Assembly (NCBI GenBank): GCA_016617855.1 | Contig: JAECUM010001737.1 | Coordinates: 107,877-171,876, forward strand | Direction of reading: 5' to 3' | Source: Megalonaias nervosa | Taxonomy: Eukaryota > Mollusca > Bivalvia > Unionida > Unionidae | Length of the DNA stretch: 64,000 nt | Part shown: in pieces, positions 1-11,129 of the stretch | Numbering within the stretch: position 1 is the stretch's first letter | Layout: each line of letters opens with the position of its first letter | Program-made: the position numbers and the translations under genes | The notes under the pieces: generated by a model | Told to the model about the DNA's origin: nothing | The model's input: the letters and a program-made list of their open reading frames with translations, nothing else | Databases searched by the model: none

Positions 1-4
1 GAGG

Positions 5-35
5 ATGGCATCAGCCCTGGAGAGCTACGTTAACA
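5..35 (+). CDS. LSM8: LSM8 exon 1 (coding)
   Basis: Encodes MASALESYVN plus the first base of the next codon. The start context is GAGGATGG. The donor GTATCC begins at 36. The exon may extend upstream of the window as 5'UTR. Confidence 0.93.
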
Positions 36-3000
36 GTATCCTTTCATTCGTATTTTATATATTATTTTAAATGATCTATTATATTTCTTAAATAGGATTT
101 GTGTCTATCTAGTTTAATAAATGAAGCTGCAGTAGAAGCTTCTTATTTACATCTACATATAGACAATACTTGGTACAGTTTCTTTTGTTGATCATTATAT
201 TTGGCGATGGGACAGCTCACTTGGTTAAGGCCACACTCATAATCCCAGGTATATGGGTTTTTGATAACCTCCCAAGTCAGCCCTGGTCGAAAGCACTTGC
301 ACCCGTTTTTTTTGTTTTTGTTTTTTTTTGTGTGTGTGTGGTTGATGACCAGTTCTCGCTACGTACAAAATGTCGCTATAGGCCATGATGATTTCTCTCG
401 AACGGATGCGAATATATAGTTTTTATGCGCACCTTTAAACGATCATTTTGTGATGCATTCTTAAAGGTATGAATAATAAGTAAACATTCGCATCCGTTTG
501 GGAGATATTAGCACTATAGCGATAGTAATGGAGACGAGAACCTGTCGACATCAGCTGGGATATTTGTAGCACTATCTCTGATATAAATCACATGTGCGTT
601 TTTAATGGACATTGTGAAAGAATTTACTCATAAACATGTAAGTTGACCACCTACCGAGCATGGTCATTTACTCGACTAGATGAATACATCCCATCCAGGG
701 CTTGTATAAAAACACTTCTCTTGCCTTTGCATCATAATAAATGAGGTCTTGAGAAAACTGGGTATAAGCATACAGCTTCAGCTAATTCAGTCATAATAGA
801 CCGAAAGAATAGTGTTAGATTTCAAGCAAGCTAACTGGGATCTAATCAGGATCGACATGTCAGTTTTTGGAGACAAATAAAAAAGAAAAAAAACGTGGTC
901 CTGAGAATAAATTAGTGAAGACTGCCCTAAAGAAAACATTCAAGAGTAAGCCAGATATACCAGAGATTAATAATCAAGAAGAAGAACAGACTTTTCAAAA
1001 GGACTTAATAAAACAGTTCTGATGTAGACATGAAAAAATGTCCAGACTTTTGCTGCATTGTAAGGAATCAACTACATGCATCCTATTACAGCCATCAAAA
1101 TAACCTACTGGATTCAGATTTAGATAGTAACTGAACAAATTTCTGGAAATGTATCAAATCCAGAAAACAATACTGATGGCATAGCAGCAGAAACTGCACA
1201 GGACAAAGCAGATATGTTCAAAGAACAATTCACATGCATAACATATGAAGTAAAAGTGTCTCCCCATATGAATTCATGCCAAAGTACTGTATTTCTGTCA
1301 GGGGAGAGGACATATGCATTAGATGACTAAATCTCCAAAAGGCAAGTGGTCCAGGTCAGATATCAGTACTAGTCCAGAATAAAGATATTGGAAATAATAT
1401 CACTCTATTAGTAGTCTCTTGACACACCAGTGTTACCATCTAACTAGAAAAATGCTAATGTACATATTTTGAATCAAGGGTGCAGATTTCTGCTTGAAGG
1501 ATATTCCTGCTGTTTTTGGGAAGATTGTAAAAAAGGCAAAATGATTTGTCGTTGTTGTAGGGTTTAATGCCATTTTTCAGCACAAGATAGGCTATACATG
1601 GCAGCCAGTATAAATGGTGGAGGAAGAACCTGGGAAAACCCCAGAAAGAACCACCAGCCCATGAGAAGCTACCCACATTGGCTGAGCCCAAGACTCGAAC
1701 CCATGCAGGCAGAGGTGAGATGGCAGTGATCCGTAACGGTGAGTGCTTTAGACCACACGGCCACTCGCAAAATGATTTACTGTTTAATCAAAACCAGACT
1801 AGATGAATATGAAAGAAGTAGGGAAAATTGATAATTAACATGTTTAACCTTAACTTATTTTCAGAAACTGTTTCTGTAGTCACAGCAGATGGGAGAATTA
1901 TTGTAGTAAGTATAAAAGCAGGGACAGATTCAGGGCAGGAGCAAGCAGGCACATACCCCTGCTCAGTTCCAAGATATGCCCTGTACCAATTGTTTAACTT
2001 AATTTATATTCTATTTTATTCACATGGCACCAGGATATGTAAAATTTCAGTTTCTTGTGTACTTTTATCCCAAGACATTTATGTGCAGTCCAGTTTTCTT
2101 ACAGTCCAGGTAAGGATAATGATGCAAAGCGTATGATTGAGTTTAGAACTACCTACAATAGTGTGGGTATTTTTCTTTTTGCTTGTTTCATATTTCTTGT
2201 ATTTTGTACTAAAGGAACATTTTTGGACATACTGACTTGGAAGATAGAAATGGAAAATGACACTCCTGTTCATCTGAGTTTTAGCTGGAATCCTTTTGTT
2301 CACCACTCCCCCACCAAATGTATATGCAAGATTCCTAAAATGTAATTTTACAAGTGTAAATGACCGCTCCGGTGGCCTAAGTGGTTAGAGTGTCCGCCTC
2401 ATATATGGAAGGTTTCCAGGTTCGAACCAAAGTCATACCAAAGACTTATAAAAAAATGGTACTAGCAGCTGCCTCACTTGGTGCTCAGCATTAAGAGGTT
2501 AGTATTAGGATTGGATGGCCTGGTATCAGGATAATGTGACTGGGTGGCACATGTTGCTACATGTCTGTGGCATGCCCCAGTGCTAGACATCGCTAAACTG
2601 TCACACTGCAGATATCGTAGTGATATGACTGAAAAACTTAAGCTACGTTAAATATCAAATCACACACACACATGTAAATAAGATTTAGATGACTGAGTTC
2701 ACTGGTTTCTTTTGGACAGGGGATTGCATAAAAGTATCAAAGTTGACAAAAATGAAAAAAGGAGGGATTTCTTAACATTGACAGATTGTTAAATTTTCTC
2801 CAAATCCTGGATGGATGATCATATCAACATAGGTTTTTCACTAAAAGACGTCTTATGATGTTTAGTTGAGCTTGTATGAAAATGGTGCAGATCTGATGCC
2901 CAGAACAGCTGCCATGGCAGACATCCTGAAACTCTTATCACTTCTCTTCCTGAACAAAAGTCATATCAATATAGCGTTTTCACTAAAGGACTTCTTTCAG

Positions 3001-5334
3001 TGTTTAATTTGTCCTAAGTGGGACATTCACTGTCAGATATGGCCACCACAGCAGCCATCTTGAAAATCTTGTTATCGCTACTCAGCCTCATTGGATTGTC
3101 ACACCAAGACAGTCATCTTAATAATCTTGTTATTGTTACTCCTGAACAGTTGTGTCAGGGTCAAGGACTTCTTGTGGTATCTAGTGGGTCTTAAATAACA
3201 TTCTATGAACTGATTTATTTATACCTACTTTTCTTTAAATATTCAACTGATGAGATAACATTTTCATCTTTTGCTTTTTTTGGCTTACTATTTATAAATG
3301 AACGAACATCATTTTAAAGTAGCTTAGCTTATTATTTGTAAATGAATGAACATCATGTAAACTTCAGGTAGTCTTGGTCACAAGTACACAGAATATATTC
3401 TCTTTTTTAGTGTTAATACTGGATATATTTCATCATGTGGTACCAAAAATGTGATATTTTAACGAGTGGCAAAAATACAAGTTAAAGTATATCATTTTTG
3501 GTACCCCAAGATGAAATATATCCCATATTAACATGGGAAAAGAAAATTTTCTTTTTATTATATACCAAATAAGTGTTTGACAGTTATGCCAGGGGCTATA
3601 AGTCTACTAAATGATGAAACAGATCTGTGAAAATCAAACTCAACCATTGGTCTTGTGAGAGTAAAACGGAAGCAAATTTGGTTGAAATGCAAAAATAGTT
3701 AAAGGAGTTTTGTGCAGAATAAATTCCATGTGAGACTGATCATAAGGGGCTATAACTCTGCTAAATGACTGTATAAAATGGTGACAAATGGCCACATCCA
3801 AGGTGTCGTGAAAGTCAAACTGTATTCCAAATTTGGTTGAAATCTTATGTTATGGAGCCACTGTGTGGGCACAAAACTAGGTGGATGTTACAATCGATAG
3901 CTATTACTTTCTTACTGATGCAGAAAGCTTTCAAAGTCAGCAAATGTCTTATTAGTAGCAACCTACCAATCAAATCTGGCTGAAAATGACAATAATTAAG
4001 CAGTTATTGTGCAGAATCAAAACTGGGTAAGTCTTTCAATTAAAGACAGTAAGCCTGCTAAATGATGCAGAATGCTGACAATTGAATTCAACCAAGGCCT
4101 CGTAAGTATTGAGCTGCATACAAAATTTAGTTAAAATCCAATAACAAGTATGAGAGTTGCTCTGTAAAACCAAATCTTGCATCGACAGTTGAATGGCATA
4201 ATGGACAAATACACTCAATTTAATATCCACTGATTTCTAAAAAAGTCCTATGACACAATACATTGGAGATGAGAGCAGACTTTAAGGTTGTTGTATTGTT
4301 CGTGTTTTTCCCTGAAAGGGCACTGTATTTTAAATGTGCCACCTATTGCCGGCATGTTTGTTTTGTTAGATCTTTGGTACAACCAAAATTAAGTTAAGTC
4401 ATATCAAAGTTAGTTTCAAACAAATTGTGTACAAGTAAAAGGCAAAATCAACTGCCAGGAACTTTTGATAGTTATAGTTAAGACTGATTTTTATATTTGC
4501 ATTTTCAGGGACTTTTGAAAGGCTTTGACCAAACCATAAATCTGATTTTGGATGAGAGCCATGAAAGAGTTTACAGTACGTCTGATGGAATAGAACAGGT
4601 GATATTGGGGTTGTACATCATCAGGGGAGATAATGTGTAAGTACTTCCTTTAAGTTTCTTCATGATGCATTTGAGCTATCAATATCAGAATCACATTTTG
4701 CCACAATATTAAATTTGTTGTGGTCATTTTGTTTGTTTTTCTTTAAACTAATGTGCATCAGCTGTTCAAAACATTCTTCTACCTTGTCCAAACATGCTCT
4801 TGATGATGTAGTATGGTCTTCCATGGTGGAGGAAACCAGAGACCTAGAAAATACCTTGGTTGGATGATGATGTATACTTACTGGAGCCCAGTATTGAACC
4901 CCGGACTGAAGAAGTGCAAAACAAGCAAGCTACCACTAAAACCAGATTCTGTCAAGAATTGTATTTTGTTTTATATTTTACTTCTTGATTATATTGTACT
5001 TGTATTGCATCTTTTATGTTCTCACTGCAGATTTGTTATTTCCTATGAAAAAGTTTTGTGGTATAATATTTGTCTCATTTTACTCTTTACGAGGACACTT
5101 AGGTAAAAGAAAGAGAAAAAGTATGGATCCTGTTTTCCTTACCTATTCTTATTTTCCTGCCTAATTTAATTTTTGTGTGTTTGTTTCAGTGAACATAGTT
5201 ATTGTCAGATTCATATGTATGATTGTACAGGGGTCAAGCTAGACTTGAATTTTAGGGAGAAGTGACTTCTCCTTTTGGACAGAACAGGGAGAAGTGAGAG
5301 CTCAACAGGGAGAAGTGGATGCAAAGCAAGAAAC

Positions 5335-5382
<48 letters not shown>

Positions 5383-8300
5383 CTCTTATTTGAATCATGC
5401 CCTCTATATCCCAGTATGTATATTTGCATTTAACATTGGATTTAAGCAATACTTTATTTTCAAGTCGAAAATTATCTGAGTTATTTTGGTCATATGACTC
5501 TAAATGAGAATAGAAACTACATTGTAACAAATTTTAACTGAGTAACCAGATTATACTATTGTAAATGCAAGTTAGTAAAAATGCTTAATCAACTACCCTT
5601 AATCAATTTTTTAAAATTTTCTTTATTTGTTTTAACGTATTTTCTCAATAATGGTACATTCAAAGATTTGTAAACGCGTTTGAAACAATCTCTGTACCAT
5701 GTACATGAGGACTACTACATGTGTCTTCAAATTATATTGTTCTTCCTTATTTCTGTGTTGCAGATAAAACATTACCGTAACTATTCATACATAACACACT
5801 AAAATGCATAAAATTACAGACATGGCTCCTTTATAGTTGGTATTTGAACTAAACCCTTCTTTCCAACTGAATCAACACAGATGTGAGTGCATCTATTATT
5901 AGAAGGAGGGGTTTTCATAATGTGCAATCACTCACTTTGCTTCATTACAATGGTCCCTTGATAGGATTGCAAATTTATGGTTTATTTATTTGTCTACGTA
6001 CTTGTAGTAGTTTTAGGCATTGGTTCAATAGTATCTGCTTTGCTGCTTTTTCCGTATTTTCATAAATATGAGTGAAGTCAGAAAACAACTTTGACCTTGC
6101 AACACTTCTCCATTCTCACAAATTCCACAACATAGCATTGTTCCATATGTTTCTGACCTATATAATTGCATTTTAAAGTTAAATCTTAAATAACATAATA
6201 CCTAGACTTTACTTTTTATGAATTGTATATTTTTCTGAATATATTTGCCTGATGATTTACGAAAAACAGACAATTTAAAAAACTGGTACTTCCCAGACAT
6301 AACGATGTCCACCATTATTTCCCTGTTACTGGTTCACTTACAGTTTCAAACTAATTTTATGACGAAGTAGTGTACAAGAAGCAGTTAAAATATCCAGATC
6401 ACCGATTCTGATCTTAAAACACAAATTGCTATTTACATGCTATTGTTAAAGCTTTGAAACACAAGTTTGTATGTTTTATCATCATGGGATAACATGCAGA
6501 AATTGGGCAGTGATACTGCAGCTAACTTACTGGGGAAAGGGTAAATGGTCAGTCAGCTATCAAAACACATGCCTGTGAATGTGCAAGAGTTTGTTTGTTG
6601 ATGTAATTGATATCAAAACTAGGCCTAGCTACTGATGGCTTGATGAATATATTTCGCTACAACACAATACTACAACTAACCTTGCTAAGGTGAGGGGGCA
6701 TCTCAAAAAGTATGGACAGTCAATCTACCTCTAAAAAAATCACAGGGCAAAGTCGTTTTTGCTTTCCAAACTGAAGAAGGCGAATTTACATTTTTTAGGC
6801 GACTTAGTTGCCCACTTCACCTGGTAGCATGACTCCTGATTGTACTTCACACAGAATTAGTAATCTTTCAGGTGCTTGACAATTTATTTTGGGTTGTTCT
6901 TGATGTTTTTATTGTGGCACTATCAGCACTTTATTGGACGTATCATGCCATGGTCATGGGAACTACTTTCCTTTCCCAAGGACACAGACAGTTGACCTGG
7001 GTAGGTATTGATCCTGTGACCCTGGGATTATGAATCTGATATTCTACCAACTCAGCTGCTGCAGGGGGTGGATACAATTTGTATCCTCTCTTGGTGCCAC
7101 ATTGAGGATATCAGCATCCCAGCACTGGATCAGTGAGTGATGGATATGATCCTGTTACATTAGAAACACTGTCCTCTATGTTCAGACCAACTCAGTGCCA
7201 TTTTTTCTTCCGCTTTATACACATACAAAACATGGTGAATATTCAGTTAAGTATAGTTTATTATCTGTTCTCCACTAATATGTTTTAGATCCATTTTTGC
7301 TTCACAAGTAATGAAGGCATAATCAAATTGTTTTTTATCATCGACTGAGAAACTGGGGTAAAATGTTATCTTGCCATCTGCTGATCGATATCTCAAGTTG
7401 ATGAAAATAGTTCATATTTTCTTGCCCCTACTGCTTGTGGTTGGGGTATATCAATTTGGTCCTGCCTGCCCATCCATTCATGCATCCATTAATCCAAAGA
7501 AGCATGTTGACAAGATTGCTGAAAACTACTCAGTAAATTAAATTTTGGTAGACCTGCTTGTATTCACATTTAGATGACCAGATTTAGATTTTCAGGTGAT
7601 TTCAACTACAACAATTCTTTAGATTGTGCTTTAAACTGTTTTAATGGTTTTTTTTATGAAAAACCATGGCATGATTAAACAAGTCTCAGAACAACTTGAA
7701 GTAGACATATCAAATTTGGTATGCTTATTTGTATCCACATTTAAATCACCTGATTAGATTCTCATGTCATTATAGGAATTCATTTTATTTTGTGTACTTT
7801 TTAAAACTTTTTTGGACCTGGACCATGTCATCTACAGTTGGTGCATATATGTTTTACAAAGACAAGTCAAATTCAGTTTAAGTTGCAAAAATAACTTATC
7901 AAAAGCTGAATGCAAAATACATATTTTATTTAAGCAATAATCATGATCAGCTTTGCTTTTAATTCTTCATAATATCAAGGCTGTCATTGGAGATTGGCAT
8001 CCATCATATTGAACAAATCACAGAGAGATGGAGTGATATTATGCTGGGTGCATATAGAACACACATACCCAGTTTGTGCATGCCTCCTGAAGGTTCATCC
8101 GGACAGGAGTATGTGCCATGCAGGTGTCCTTCATGAGAGGAATACATTTTTGCTGAGCATATTGACTTCCACTCAATGAGAAAGAAGTTTTAATTTTATG
8201 TATTCATTAGGAAAATTTCATGTCCACCCAAAGAGACCTTAGACTGGAGAATGCATTATTTGCGACCTTTTTTAAGGACTGTATACTCTGTACCTTTATT

Positions 8301-10799
8301 TTTTATTTTATATACATTTTAAAGAATTGTAATACTTTACCCATCTTTGATGTTGTTGAACTTCTTGTTTTCATTTATTTTGGAATGGTTTTATCTTTCT
8401 AAAGTTTTTGCATGCAATTCTTTATATTTACAGTTTTAGAACTTTACTTTTAATCAGCATTCTTTAGCCATTATTGTGCTGATATGCCATTAAACAAAAA
8501 TACACTGTGTAGGTCTGTTTCTCAGACATTATTGCTTGTACAGCTACAAAACATAATATGTAATGTATTTTCCAGCCTATTAGCTGATGTTGAGTAGAAG
8601 TTGAATTTGCTAATTTTGTAAATTTTCCATCTTTCATCCATAGATAGATCTATGTGGAGTGTAACACTTAGCCAGATCAACACCTGGGATTCATCTTTTT
8701 TGCTAGTAACTTCTGGTTTCATGAATATTAATTGTATCACAGTATGCTGTGCTAGGTTAATTGTAAAAATGGAATCATTGACACTAACAAGCTTTTGGTT
8801 TTAGAGGGGTGTGGAGGTTTCAGGGCAATTGTAATCAGTATTGTTCAGTTACATGACAGTTGTGATCTTCCTCATTTATGAGAGCATTTCTGTATTCCAT
8901 TATCAAATGACACCTCTGAATGAATGGTTATTCGTATTTTATGTATGATACCTACTGTCATAGGAACCACATGGCTATGCAGTGTTACTTACATGCTAAT
9001 TGAACATGCCTTGAGATTTGGCCAGGTAATTCCAGTTGACACCTTTTTGTTGGCAAGAGTCCACAGATGAGATCAAGTTAGTGAGGCTAATAATAGGAAA
9101 ATATGATATTTATGTGCTTAATCTATGGTATTTTATAAACACTCATTAAACATTTGAGTCATTTTTGTGGATTACACCCCATTATAGCATTAATTATATC
9201 ATGAAAAAAATATACGGGTAGTTGCTAAAGTGCATTAAATAAAAATAATTGGTAAATCAAATATCAGTGGACTTGTGGCTTAAAATGTGATCAGAATGTT
9301 ATAAAAAGTATGCAAAAAATGATGAATAAAGCACAATCCATTCAATGTAGAGTGTAAGTACTACGTTATTCTTGAATTGTGGACTCTTAAATAGTTTTCT
9401 TTTATTTCATGTAGGAGAAATAAGAAAAATGCAAGCACATACCAATGCATACAAAATAATAATTATACAAGCAGTCATATTAGTTTATAACAATTTATTG
9501 ACAGGATAATTGAACAAGAATTGGTACCTGCTTTCAATTTTACCAATTATATCTCAGTCATGGTATTACTGCTACTTAAAGCAGTTTCAGTGACATAATC
9601 CATATATAGGTTGATTCAAAACATAAGATGAAGCCCAGACTTCCAGTTCAAAATGTAATGACATATACACTGGAAAATATGGTAATTACATCTAGTGCTA
9701 TACCACCATATGAATTGTAGGCCGCTGACCTATTTGATCATGTGCACATTGTACATTTAAGTTTTTGGGACACTGTTGCTTAATATGTAGTCATTACAGT
9801 ATGTTGGTGCATGCATCCTGAGGATTACTATATCACCATGTGAAGATAGGCCACTGTGATGTACTTTTCACACTGCAATGATTATGTACACTTCTTATGT
9901 TCAGGTTAGTTTCTCAGATACTGTTGATTGTACAGTGCTGAAAATAGATCTGTGCATCAGTCCTGAGAAGTAATAGATCACTATGCTAAAAGTAGGTGAA
10001 TGTGGCCTATTTATGCTTCTGTGATCATGTATATATTTCATGTATAGGTCAGTTTTTCTGCATTGTTTCTTATACAGTCATGATTCCTGATATGTGCAAG
10101 CATCCTGAAAAGTGCTATATGGTGAAATCAAAAGTAGGTCACCATAACCTGCTTTTGACACTTCAGTAACTACTCTTTACATCTTTAATGGTGTTAAGGT
10201 TTCTTTGGTGTTGTTGTTTGTAAACCCATCAAACTGGATATGATTATACATCTTGAGAAGCACACTAAAAGGTAACTGCGACCTGCATCAGCAGCTTGGT
10301 TTGTTATTATCATCTCTGTTAATATTAACAATTCTTTTGTCTGAATCAGTATGTGTGGGCAAACTTTGTTGTCTTCTAATAGTTTAATTTTTGGGGGTGG
10401 GTGGGTGAATGGTTGAAAATCATCCAAAAGAACATTTCTGACATCTGTCCGATGATTTTTATAAAAATGTGACAATAAAGATTGCACAAATGAAAGTATC
10501 CTGAGAAGTGGTGGGGAATTTAGTTGTTTGTTCTTTAAAGACCATGTACAACACCTTATTCATGTCTCCACCCTGCCTTTTGTTTGTACAATCACATGAA
10601 GAGTAATATTTAATATTAACATTATATCTGATATTATGTATTTCCTTGCTTTGTTTTGTATTGTTAGTTTAATTTTATACTTACTGTGCTGTCTATTTGT
10701 TCCTACAGTGCTGTTATAGGAGAAGTGGACGAGGACACAGATTCTTCATTGGATTTCAACACAATCAAAGCAGAGCCACTTAATCCAGTTACTCACTGA
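5..10799 (+). CDS. LSM8: LSM8, U6 snRNA-associated Sm-like protein (4 exons)
   Basis: Joined exons 5-35, 1865-1905, 4509-4636 and 10709-10799 give 291 nt: 96 residues plus TGA, the usual length of animal LSm8. The protein starts MASALESYVNKTVSVVTADG, has the Sm1-type stretch ending TADGRIIVGLLKGFDQTINL and the Sm2-type stretch LGLYIIRGDNVAVIGEVD, and ends KAEPLNPVTH, all typical of LSm8. From family knowledge, LSm8 joins LSm2-7 in the nuclear heptameric ring that binds the 3' oligo(U) of U6 snRNA, needed for U6 stability and tri-snRNP assembly; LSm1 replaces it in the cytoplasmic decay ring. Every junction is GT-AG (three donors GTATCC, GTAAGT, GTAAGT). Intron phases are 1, 0 and 2. The ATG has only four bases before it in the window, so the promoter and 5'UTR are not visible. 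No frame damage was seen. Confidence 0.97.
347..546. repeat. 200-bp imperfect inverted repeat (MITE-like) in LSM8 intron 1
   Basis: The left arm (347-~415) contains AGTTCTCG, TCGCTATAG and CGAACGGATGCGAAT. The right arm (~483-546) contains the reverse complements ATTCGCATCCGTTTG, CTATAGCGA and CGAGAACCT in mirrored order, so the whole segment could fold into one long imperfect hairpin. No transposase is present. Probably a small non-autonomous foldback DNA element; family unknown. Confidence 0.6.
820..1440 (+). mobile_element. CR1/Jockey-like LINE reverse transcriptase fragment (decayed)
   Basis: Translated pieces in shifting + frames match the region just before and at the start of the RT domain of CR1/Jockey-type non-LTR elements. 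NFWKCIKSRK lies near 1140-1170, DGIAAETAQDKADMFKEQFT near 1176-1235, and LQKASGPGQISV followed by DIGNNITLLVV near 1332-1420 (the usual LKxxKASGPDxIS block). Stops and frameshifts are frequent and both ends are missing. The RT catalytic motifs are not in the fragment. It sits in LSM8 intron 1. Confidence 0.6.
1545..1775 (-). mobile_element. tRNA-derived SINE-like repeat
   Basis: On the - strand there is an A-box-like TGGCCGTGTGG (1753-1763) and a B-box GGTTCGAGTC (1692-1701), spaced as in a tRNA-derived pol III promoter. The tail towards 1545 is non-tRNA sequence. A tRNA cloverleaf is not preserved, so it is not called as a tRNA gene. Confidence 0.5.
1865..1905 (+). CDS. LSM8: LSM8 exon 2
   Basis: The acceptor TTTTCAG ends at 1864 and the donor GTAAGT begins at 1906. 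It encodes K-TVSVVTADGRIIV, beta strands 1-2 of the Sm fold. Its 41 nt with exon 1 make 24 whole codons, so the following intron is phase 0. Confidence 0.95.
2361..2671 (+). mobile_element. tRNA-derived SINE with (CA)n tail
   Basis: The head carries an A-box TGGCCTAAGTGG (2373-2384) and a perfect B-box GGTTCGAACC (2419-2428). The body has CAGCATTAAGAGGTTAGTA, ATAATGTGACTGGGTGG and CATGTCTGTGGCATG, and ends ATATGACTGAAAAAC followed by a (CA)n tail. This is the organisation of an abundant SINE of bivalves and other molluscs. It lies in LSM8 intron 2 in the sense orientation. Confidence 0.8.
2820..3140 (-). repeat. Dispersed degenerate repeat, related to the 38.1-39.3 kb array
   Basis: Contains the motif AAAGACGTCTTATGATGT, the reverse complement of the ACATCATAAGAAGTCTTTT motif repeated at 38.2-39.1 kb, plus recurring CAGCCATCTTGAAAATCTTG-type words (2915-3135). 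About two degenerate units are visible. No coding potential is supported. Confidence 0.5.
3401..3545. repeat. Palindromic MITE-like element
   Basis: The left arm 3401-3462 (GTTAATACTGGATATATTTC, GGTACCAAAAATG) mirrors the right arm 3481-3545 (CATTTTTGGTACC, GAAATATATCCCATATTAAC) with a short ~18-nt loop. It is a non-autonomous foldback element in LSM8 intron 2. Confidence 0.7.
3590..4200. repeat. Degenerate ~150-bp tandem array (about 4 units)
   Basis: Units begin near 3590, 3748, 3895 and 4037. Each repeats words such as GGGGCTATAA, CTGCTAAATGA, AAATTTGGTTGAAAT and GTGCAGAAT. Divergence between units is high. Confidence 0.6.
4509..4636 (+). CDS. LSM8: LSM8 exon 3
   Basis: The acceptor TTTTCAG ends at 4508 and the donor GTAAGT begins at 4637. 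It encodes 42 codons, from GLLKGFDQTINLILDE to LGLYIIRGDN, plus GT of the next Val codon. This exon carries the Asp/Asn residues of the Sm1 loop (FDQTINL) and the RGDN of Sm2, which contact uridines in LSm rings. Confidence 0.97.
4745..4955 (-). mobile_element. SINE-like repeat (tRNA-type B-box)
   Basis: The - strand reads GGGGTTCAATACTGGGC, a degenerate B-box, near 4890-4905. The rest resembles the repeat at 1545-1775 (GGTGGAGGAA.. words). Boundaries are uncertain. Confidence 0.35.
5339..5379. repeat. (AT)n microsatellite
   Basis: About 20 perfect TA dinucleotides. The Tyr-Ile repeat reading frames across it are artefacts of the microsatellite. Confidence 0.95.
6890..7090 (-). mobile_element. 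tRNA-derived SINE-like repeat
   Basis: The - strand shows GAGTTGGTAGAATATCAGA (A-box side) and GGATCAATACC (degenerate B-box, 7004-7014), followed by a body with CCTTGGGAAAGGAAAG and CATGATACGTCCAATAA. The body matches the SINE-like copy at 50.9-51.1 kb, which has CCTTGGGAAAGG and CATGATGCATCCAATAA, so they are two copies of one family. Confidence 0.55.
9600..10190. repeat. Degenerate ~140-bp tandem array (about 4 units)
   Basis: Recurring marks are GTAGGCCGCTGACC (9718), ATAGGCCACTGTGATG (9846), GTAGGTGAATGTGGCC (~9987) and GTAGGTCACCATAACC (~10132). Each is followed by TTTTGACACT-, TCAGTTTTTCTG- and GCATCCTGAGAAG-type words. Partial copies also occur near 8505-8600. The array is in LSM8 intron 3. 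Confidence 0.6.
10709..10799 (+). CDS. LSM8: LSM8 exon 4 (terminal)
   Basis: The acceptor TTCCTACAG ends at 10708. The exon completes Val and encodes AVIGEVDEDTDSSLDFNTIK followed by AEPLNPVTH and TGA (10797-10799). The acidic tail and the AEPLNPVxH ending are LSm8 signatures. Confidence 0.97.
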
Positions 10800-11090
10800 G
10801 AACCCACTTGTACAATAATTCATATCTTAGCATTCATCATTTTCATTAGGCCTTTATCATATTTATATCATGCAAGAATGATTTAAATACAATATCATTT
10901 CTTTTTTTGCATCCTGCATCAGGTCTTGCAAATGTTTACTTGACTTAAAGAAAGAAATGGATGATATATTTCCATCTCAAAGGACATTGGAGTCTGGAGT
11001 AATATGCAAATTTTATTTCGGACAGAACACAAATTTTGATTTTCCTATCCCGTCATACAACAGTTTTAAATTTTTTATCAAGATGTACTC

Positions 11091-11096
11091 AATAAA
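11091..11096 (+). promoter_or_regulatory. LSM8 polyadenylation signal AATAAA
   Basis: This is the first canonical AATAAA after the LSM8 stop, 292 nt downstream, in an AT-rich context. It implies a 3'UTR of about 300-330 nt (10800 to ~11120). The cleavage site itself is not determined. Confidence 0.6.
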
Positions 11097-11129
11097 AAGA
11101 CATCTGCTTTGTATAAATTAGTACTTATG

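Larger units (their letters stand above)
4956..9599. other. LSM8 intron 3, main part, no gene seen
   Basis: Apart from the (AT)n tract at 5339 and the SINE-like copy at 6890-7090, this is AT-rich, stop-dense intron sequence. No open frame longer than about 75 codons shows family similarity, and no RNA gene was recognised. Confidence 0.7.

Noticed and set aside
1455..1691. 78-codon - frame
   Set aside because: Overlaps a SINE-like repeat and has no family similarity.
2361..2440. Possible tRNA gene from the A- and B-box
   Set aside because: The cloverleaf and anticodon arm cannot be completed and a SINE body with a (CA)n tail follows; it is a SINE head.
5211..5530. Open frames with runs of Tyr-Ile
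   Set aside because: They are translations of (AT)n microsatellites; the same occurs at 36936-37175 and 39396-39738.
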